Positions 1 to 5,346 of a DNA stretch of 11,346 nucleotides are shown here, one piece after another. The notes below the pieces were generated by a model. That model did not search any database. It was not told the origin of the DNA and was given only the letters and a program-made list of their open reading frames with translations. Position 1 is the first letter of the stretch, and every line of letters begins with the position of its first letter. The position numbers and the translations under genes are program-made. The stretch comes from Hirudo medicinalis (Eukaryota; Annelida; Clitellata; Hirudinida; Hirudinidae): positions 157,528 through 168,873 of the forward strand of contig MPNW01000060.1 of assembly GCA_011800805.1 (NCBI GenBank), read 5' to 3'.

Positions 1-46
1 GCTTGGTTGATTGAATCGCTTGGTTGAATGAATCGCTTGGTTGAAC
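1..46. repeat. 17-bp tandem repeat in putative intron
   Basis: Just under three copies of a 17-bp unit of the form GCTTGGTTGAATGAATC stand head to tail at the window edge. The first copy differs by one base and the third diverges after GCTTGGTTGA. The array lies just upstream of the splice acceptor proposed for the neuropeptide exon, so it is probably intronic. The core TTGGTTGA also occurs in the 41-bp minisatellite at 567-1140, suggesting a common origin. The array may extend off the left edge. Confidence 0.75.
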
Positions 47-71
47 TGATTGACGACCAATCAATTACCAG

Positions 72-304
72 GTCCAAGAATCAGAAGCCATCTAAAAGAT
101 CAATCCTTCGATCAGGACGGATCGGAATTGCTCGATTTTGGGTCAAGAAAATCAAACCACCCGCGATCCAGTGAGGACCTGATGGACAACTCGTCGGATG
201 AAGACGGGGTCATGGATTCGAGGGGGGCCATCCGCTACGGGGGTGCCAAACGAGGCTTCTTTCGCTACGGCTACGACAAGAGAGGAGTTTTCCGCTACGG
301 CTAA
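72..304 (+). CDS. Neuropeptide precursor, last coding exon (GxxRYG peptides)
   Basis: This is the 3' coding exon of a probable secreted neuropeptide precursor; the exon or exons with the signal peptide lie off the left edge. In-frame TGA at 47-49 stops the frame from extending left, and CCAG at 68-71 fits an acceptor, so the exon should start at 72 with two bases of a split Gly codon and end at TAA 302-304 (76 complete codons plus the stop). An acidic spacer (SSEDLMDNSSDEDG) precedes the peptide region. That region reads SR-GAIRYGGA-KR, GFFRYGYD-KR, GVFRYG-stop. The KR pairs are prohormone convertase sites. The last peptide ends in Gly before the stop, so GVFRY-amide is the clearest product. 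The first two have GA or YD between the RYG core and KR, so simple amidation would not occur there. The C-terminal FRYG recalls short RYamide or VFRYamide-like peptides of protostomes, but family assignment is uncertain. Confidence 0.66.
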
Positions 305-399
305 AATGGCCGCCAGAAAGATGACGTCCAAAGATATTTGATGATCTCCTGAATTGAACTGGTCGATAGTTGTTTTGTCGTAAGAGTCACTCCTAAGTT

Positions 400-430
<31 letters not shown>

Positions 431-566
431 AAAGTAAAGTCGATAATGAGTTGTTGCCCGCTTCAAAAATATTCAGATATGTTTGCGTGATTTATTTGGA
501 ATATTAACAAGACATTAATAACGTCCTTAAAGTGAATGTTCACTCTGGAATGGCTATAGTTTCGGC
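305..566 (+). other. Putative 3' UTR start with TTG microsatellite
   Basis: No gene is visible here. The stretch directly follows the neuropeptide stop codon and probably begins its 3' UTR. It contains a (TTG)n microsatellite of about ten units at 399-428. An AGTAAA at 432-437, a weak poly(A) signal variant, follows it. No canonical AATAAA occurs before 1585. Confidence 0.4.
399..428. repeat. (TTG)n microsatellite
   Basis: About ten uninterrupted TTG units lie about 95 bases after the neuropeptide stop codon. Confidence 0.95.
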
Positions 567-1140
567 TGATTGTAAGGGGTCAAGTGATTGGTTGAAAATA
601 TATTGATTGATTGTAAGGGGTCAAGTGATTGGTTGAAAATATATTGATTGATTGTAAGGGGTCAAGTGATTGGTTGAAAATATATCGATTGATTGTAAGG
701 GGTCGAGTACTTGGTTGAAAATATATTGATTGATTGTAAGGGGTCAAGTGATTGGTTGAAAATATATCGATTGATTGTAAGGGGTCAAGTGATTGGTTGA
801 AAATATATTGATTGATTGTAAGGGGTCAAGTAATTGGTTGAAAATATATCGATTGATTGTAAAGGGTCAAGTGCTTGGTTGAAAATATATACTGATTGAT
901 TGTAAGGGGTCAAGTACTTGGTTGAAGATATATTGATTGATTATAAGGGGTAAAGTGACTAGTTGAAAATATATTGATTTATTGTAAGGGTAAAGTGATT
1001 GATTGATTGTAAGGGGTCAAGTGATTGGTTGAAAATATATCGATTGATTGTAAGGGGTCAAGTGACTAGTTGAAAATATATTGATTGATTGTAAGGGTCA
1101 AGTGATTGATTGATTGTAAGGGGTCAAGTGATTGGTTGAA
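567..1140. repeat. 41-bp minisatellite, about 15 copies
   Basis: This is a tandem array with a 41-bp unit that contains TGATTGATTGTAAGGGG, then TCAAGTGATTGGTTG, then AAAATATAT. The GTAAGGGG marker recurs at 572, 613, 654, 695, 736, 777, 818, 859, 902, 943, 984, 1009, 1050, 1091 and 1116. Spacing is 41 bp except 43 at 859-902 (an AC insertion) and 25 at 984-1009 and 1091-1116 (units lacking the TTGGTTGAAAATATAT part). Copies differ by a few substitutions such as TTGATTG versus CGATTG. The array carries no open reading frame of note and sits about 260 bases after the neuropeptide stop, so it may be transcribed in the 3' UTR. Confidence 0.95.
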
Positions 1141-1584
1141 AAGGATATTATTCCAAAGACAATCTTGATTATCGCATCGTATGCTCAAGGTAAAGTTGCT
1201 CACGATGACTCGGTCATTCGTCCAACATTTATGTAGCTCTCACTCCCGAAGGCGTTGTTTGAAGGTGGATTGCGAATCCAAAATCAATCGACATTGAGGC
1301 ATAAACGCGCATCAACCTGACCTCTAACCCTCTAAATCCCGCGTGTGTGATCGACTATTACTTAGTCGTAGGACATAATATGTCAACCTGATTACATCAG
1401 TCGACTCCTGCAAGACTGAAGATCAGCCACTGCATCCAAGAAGGAAGCAAGAGCCATGGGAATAGCGTGACGCTTGACTTTCGATGTGGTCCGGCCCTGG
1501 AGGGAGCCACAAGTTTTCTTTTGGATCTCGTGAATTAATTCAACTCGCATGCTGAAAACATGTTTATTACAAAGTATGGATTAC

Positions 1585-1590
1585 AATAAA
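1585..1590 (+). terminator. Candidate poly(A) signal AATAAA
   Basis: This is the first AATAAA on the plus strand after the neuropeptide stop codon. A GT-rich stretch (TTGTGTCAAATGTTAG, about 1637-1652) follows 45-60 bases later, as a downstream element would. If used, it gives a 3' UTR of about 1.3 kb that contains the whole minisatellite. The distance from the stop is long, so the link is inferred. Confidence 0.3.
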
Positions 1591-1612
1591 GGTCGCCGAC
1601 AGAAATTTCGCT

Positions 1613-1983
1613 CCCCCCTAGGCCGAGGCCCCTACGTTGTGTCAAATGTTAGTAATGGAGAAGCCAAAAAAAGGTCATGACTGTAATATTTTAATTCCGG
1701 ACGGGACCCTGGGCACTTGCCACCCCTCTCGGCGGCCCTGATGACAATACAGCATTTACCCTTTAGATCGTACTCAACCTGTAGCACAGGGGCATAAGTG
1801 TACGTAAGGCCGACCGGGCTCTAGCCCCACCAATACTTAGGCAGGCCTAACAACAGAAATAGCATCGCCCGAGAACGTTTGAATGCTGTTATAACTGAGT
1901 CATGTCAGCCAGGAAGCCCTTGATAAAGTTGATAAGAGTGACGTAGCAGACCAAACTCCTGTTGGCCGCCGTGCCTAGGGGGG
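1613..1983. repeat. Short inverted repeat around 349 bp
   Basis: CCCCCCTAGGC at 1613-1623 is matched in reverse complement by GCCTAGGGGGG at 1973-1983. Inside the arms the similarity weakens (CGAGGCC against ACGGCGGCC). No target-site duplication is apparent and nothing between the arms resembles a transposase. This could be a decayed non-autonomous DNA transposon or a chance pairing of C-rich and G-rich words. Confidence 0.25.
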
Positions 1984-2175
1984 GGACTTGGGCCCATGCT
2001 GTAGGCCTCAATTCAGGCCCCTCCTCCTCCCCAATCTCCAGGTGCGGTCCACAATTAATTAGTTAAGCATATTTTCATTCAAGAAGTTATTAACGGATTG
2101 TTTATTAAAAATCGTTCGTCGAACAAGACAGCAAGAGCAGCCTTAGAAATTTCATCCAAAGCGACCCGCAGACGC

Positions 2176-2190
2176 GTTGCCAATAGCAAC
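2176..2190. promoter_or_regulatory. X-box-like RFX site
   Basis: GTTGCCAATAGCAAC fits the RFX X-box consensus RYYNYY-N(1-3)-RRNRAC exactly: GTTGCC, a three-base AAT spacer, then AGCAAC. The outer five bases on each side form a perfect palindrome (GTTGC and GCAAC). It lies in a CpG-rich block (about 2160-2224) that stands out from its AT-rich surroundings. No confident transcription start is visible nearby. Confidence 0.4.
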
Positions 2191-2257
2191 GACGCACGCC
2201 GCGACCGGTCGTCGTCGGACGCCAATAATGATATTAATAGTCGTGAAAAAAGCCGCT

Positions 2258-2275
2258 AACAACAACAACAACAAC
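2258..2275. repeat. (AAC)n microsatellite
   Basis: Six AAC units are followed by imperfect AAT/AAC-rich sequence that continues to about 2340. Confidence 0.85.
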
Positions 2276-2334
2276 GCTAATATTAATAACGAAGAATAAT
2301 AATAATAACAACAAAAACAACATTAAAAATAGAA

Positions 2335-2340
2335 TTTATT
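2335..2340 (-). terminator. Candidate poly(A) signal for the Artemis gene
   Basis: TTTATT on the plus strand reads AATAAA on the minus strand. It is the first canonical signal met downstream of the Artemis stop codon at 3575. It would give a 3' UTR of about 1.25 kb filled with microsatellites. The assignment rests only on the hexamer and the lack of an earlier one. Confidence 0.3.
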
Positions 2341-2390
2341 AATAACAGCGTCTAGCACAATAATAAGGAATTCTTAACAAGTTCTTTTAG

Positions 2391-2667
2391 CGACGGAGAT
2401 GATCACTCGAATGAGACCGTGGCAGGTGGAAAGTCGGTGCACGGTCACGGAAAACACCTGGAGAGCAACAAAACGATCCATGACGATTCAAAAACTCAAG
2501 ACGTTCCAACAGAAACCGAAAGTGATTTTGACGCAAGCGGGAATTCCCTGGAAACCCATCATCATCACCACCACCTTCTCCAATCGACATCCCTATCTTC
2601 TGAAATTATCATCATCATCATCATCATCACCACCTGCCAAGTTAGAGGCGGAGGGAATAATTGTTGA
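2391..2667 (+). other. Doubtful open frame or exon with His run
   Basis: TTCTTTTAG at 2382-2390 resembles a splice acceptor. The frame opened behind it starts with acidic residues (DGDDHSNET), continues through VHGHGKHLE and TETESDFDAS, then has six His and eight Ile encoded by CAT/CAC and ATC repeats, and stops at 2665-2667. A second frame starting at ATG 2399 stays open for 137 codons to 2812, but its poly-Ser and Ile/Asn/Ser-rich parts are plain microsatellite translation. No donor, conserved domain or homologue is recognised, and the stretch may lie antisense in the Artemis 3' UTR. The first 50 residues look more protein-like than the rest, but the coding call is weak. Confidence 0.2.
2608..2634. 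repeat. (ATC)n microsatellite
   Basis: About eight ATC units run into CACC. A related CATCATCATCACCACCACC tract is at 2558-2576. Confidence 0.9.
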
Positions 2668-2697
2668 CGACCCACGACAAATTCGTGTTGTCATTCA

Positions 2698-2772
2698 TCC
2701 GACGATTCATTCAATCAATCAATCATTCATTCGATCGATCAATCGATCAATCGATCGATCAATCATTCAATC
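2698..2772. repeat. Compound tetranucleotide repeat (ATCA, ATCG, ATTC)
   Basis: The tract mixes CAAT, CATT and self-complementary GATC words (for example TCGATCGATCAATCGATCAA). The GATCGATC parts can fold back on themselves. Confidence 0.85.
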
Positions 2773-2828
2773 ACTAGGACATCGACGAAGTTTCAGCAAA
2801 CCTAACTGGTAATCGACCATCGACATTC

Positions 2829-2830
<2 letters not shown>

Positions 2831-2859
<29 letters not shown>
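2831..2859. repeat. (AAT)n microsatellite
   Basis: About nine uninterrupted AAT units. A mixed AAC/AAT tract follows at 2996-3027. Confidence 0.93.
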
Positions 2860-2860
<1 letters not shown>

Positions 2861-3292
2861 GACATTAAGCACTCGACTACAGTAGCATCCTTAACAAACA
2901 ATCACAAACAACAGTAGCAACAGCAACTCCCGACAAGCACATACCACCCTGACCACTGGGCTTACAAAGTAAGGTTAGCTTAGCGGCTACGATGATAACA
3001 ACAACAATAATAATAATAACAACAACAGTAACCAACGACACCAAGACTACAAAGCAAGCCCCCGACATGGGACCGGCCTCGTCCTCGAGCAGACCAACCT
3101 CCCCTCCGGAATCCGTCGAATGGCAGACGATTGTGGTATTTGCTTTTTTTTCCGAGTCGTCCGCTCAAATCAAGCGTGGAATTCATCGATCGATCGGTAA
3201 TTCATTAGAAATGAAAATCCCCAGTCATCCGTGACGACGTCAGGCTTCAAGTGACCGGGCAGCGTTGAGTTCTTACAGAGTCCGTTCCAAAC

Positions 3293-3375
3293 GATGAATG
3301 AATGAATGGATGGATGAATGACTGGATGCACGAACAATGAATGAATGAATGGATGAATGACTGATGGGGGGGGGG
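3293..3375. repeat. (GAAT)/(GGAT) repeat followed by a G10 run
   Basis: Two blocks of GAATGAATG/GGATGAATG repeats flank CTGGATGCACGAACAAT. The second block is followed by ten consecutive G at 3366-3375. Confidence 0.9.
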
Positions 3376-3574
3376 TCTAAAAAAAAAGTAAACAAGAACT
3401 CCGAACCAAAACGAAAACACGGCGAAAAAAGTTGTCGGTTTGCCAGCTGATAACATCGACACAACGATAACACAACGACACCACCCCGTCTCCGACCCCC
3501 CTACCCCATCATCCGCGGGGCAGTCGAGGGTCAAAGGTGAGTCGACCACAGAAGCGTCAGGTCGAGCACGACGA

Positions 3575-5346
3575 TTAGCAGTGCTCTCCGTTTTGATTCA
3601 ACGAAGTGGGAGGAGCTTCTGATTTCTCTGGCCCCTCCCTGCCTTTCCTGGCTTCTTCTTGTGCCTCCTCCTCTTCCTCCTCCTCCTCCTCTTGAGACCT
3701 GGAGTTGACGACGACGACGACGTTGTCCTCGCTGGAGAGAGTTTGACTGGACTCTGAACTGCTGCTCATGGAAGGCATAAGAAACTGCTCGGTGTCGTCG
3801 GTCGACCTCTTTCCCCCGCGACCCTTGCCAGGGTAGTGGTCGTAGTCGCTGCTGCTGTCGCCGGAGTCGTAATCGTAGCTGTCGTCGGTCTCGCTCGTGT
3901 CGTCGTCGTCGATGACGATCACGTCGTCCTTGGCGACGTTGCGCAGATTCTGACGTCGGGTTTTGATCTTGATCTTGCGCTGTTTGCGCTTGTACAGCTT
4001 CTCGAAGCGTGCGTGCGACTTGCGCTGGAGTTCGGTGAAGTGCGGCGTGTCGCTGTCGTAGCCCGACGTCCTGTCGTTGCTGTCGTCTTCGTCGCCGGCC
4101 GCCGTCATCCGAGCGGCAACCGCAGCAGACCCGTTACCGGCACGTTCCTCGTTGTGGTCATTGTTGAAGTCCGAGGAATCGCACTCGTCGCCGCCGTCGT
4201 AGCCGCGATCGTCGTCGTCGTCGTCTTCATCGCTTTTACTCCGGCTCTTTGGAGGGAGATGGACAACATTTGGCCTGTCCTCTTCATCTTCGTCATCATC
4301 GTCGTCGTCCTCCTCATCCACGTCTTCGGTCAAGTCGATGCAGACGACGCGCTGGCCAGAGGGCACGTTGGAGCAGTTGCCTTCGCCCGGCTGACCCTCC
4401 GTGGCCTCGCAGGTCGAGGGCTCCCCGACCGAGGGCAAGACATCGACGGACTCCAAGTCTCGGGTACCGGGAGGGGAATCGGTCGGAGCGGAACATTTCG
4501 GAGTGAGACGAGTATCGAAACCGAGGGTTTCGATGGGGGGTCGGGCTGCACCGGCATCGATCGACGAATTGAGCTCGACAGTGACGTCGCTGTCGACCAA
4601 AACGTCACTTCGCGATTCTTTTATCGCTTCTTCTTCGTCGTCGCTCGGAACGTCTTCGTCGTTGCAGAGGTTGATCGTCAGGGCGTCGTGGTCTTTCGTC
4701 GGGCTCGTGGACTTCTCGCGGGTGCCGTCCGACCGGCCGACGAATCGGCAGGAGTCCTCCGATCTGTCGACAAAATGACAAGAGTTCTCCGGTCGGCCAG
4801 AAATCTGGCAGGAATTGTCCGAACGATCGACAGATTCAAGTGCAGCGGACAGGGTGCAACCACCAACGGCCCGGCAGTCTTCGACCGGTCCGTCGGGCAC
4901 GACGCCCTCCTCTTCGGCGGCGACCCGGTCTTCAGGGTCCGAATTGGAGGTGTCGAGCAGCTTGTTTTCTTCTTCCGTATCAAATTCGTCGAGACCGTCC
5001 AAGTCCTCGTCGCTCGTACTGCGATAGTGGGATGTCTCGTGATCATTATTTTGACCACCACGACCGAGGTGCTCCTGCAAGGCCCGACGCTCGGGGCTGA
5101 TCCTCTTTGCCCACCTCTGGAAAGGGTTCTCTTCCTTTTCCTCTTCGACTGACGAATTCCTTTTCCTCTTCCTCGATTGGTCCGTCGTCCCGTCGCCAGC
5201 GACCTCTGTCTTCCGACTGTCCTCCAAACCGAGGATGTCGGCCGAGAGGTCGTACCCTTCGAGACGAGGTCGCTTGGAGCTCGACCTCAGGTACGACTGA
5301 GTCTCTTCGAAAAGGAAGTTGTCCATGGAGTCCTCCGAGAACTGTC
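3575..5346 (-). CDS. DCLRE1C: Artemis last exon: acidic C-terminal tail
   Basis: One exon codes about 590 residues (visible residues 351-940), mostly low-complexity and acidic. It opens with RQFSEDSMDNFLFEE. Basic motifs SSKRPRL and SRKRKR look like nuclear localisation signals. Four degenerate 10-residue units (DRSDNSCQIS type) lie at 4718-4831. Hydrophobic cores next to acid, VVCIDLTED (4322-4348) and DVIVIDDDD (3899-3925), resemble SUMO-interaction motifs. Asp runs, a basic helix-like island (about 3941-4012), a Ser-rich stretch, five Val and nine Glu follow before the stop. Human Artemis also has a long, disordered, phosphorylated tail, but no sequence match to its DNA ligase IV-binding motif was seen. 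Trinucleotide repeats (GAC/GAT, GAG) underlie the Asp and Glu tracts. Confidence 0.85.

Larger units (their letters stand above)
1141..2390. other. Spacer without a recognisable gene
   Basis: No convincing coding sequence was found on either strand. The stretch holds an AATAAA at 1585, several GC-rich patches rich in GGCC and CCTAGGC words (about 1480-1510, 1610-1640, 1690-1745, 1795-1850 and 1965-2050), a short inverted repeat, a CpG-rich block around 2160-2224 with an X-box-like palindrome, and AAC/AAT microsatellites at 2257-2340. The GC-rich patches in otherwise ordinary sequence look like old transposon debris, but no transposase or reverse transcriptase could be recognised. Confidence 0.5.
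2668..3574 (-). other. Probable 3' UTR of the Artemis gene, repeat-rich
   Basis: No supported gene was found. This stretch lies between the Artemis stop codon and the first minus-strand AATAAA at 2335-2340. It is dense in microsatellites: tetranucleotides at 2698-2772, AAT at 2831-2859, AAC/AAT at 2996-3027, GAAT/GGAT at 3293-3363 and ten G at 3366-3375. Short open frames on both strands here are translations of these repeats. Confidence 0.4.

Noticed and set aside
567..1140. CRISPR-like array
   Set aside because: The units are directly contiguous with no unique spacers, in a eukaryotic context; this is an ordinary minisatellite.
3247..3549. Minus-strand 100-codon frame just downstream of the Artemis stop
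   Set aside because: Much of it (HSFIHSFIH, FIHPFIHSS) is translation of the GAAT/GGAT microsatellite, and it lies in the presumed 3' UTR.
3836..5152. Long plus-strand frame of 438 codons antisense to the Artemis tail
   Set aside because: It is rich in Val, Ala and Arg because it is the complement of Asp and Glu codon runs (GTC/GTT opposite GAC/AAC). The minus-strand frame has the splice phase, homology context and motifs.
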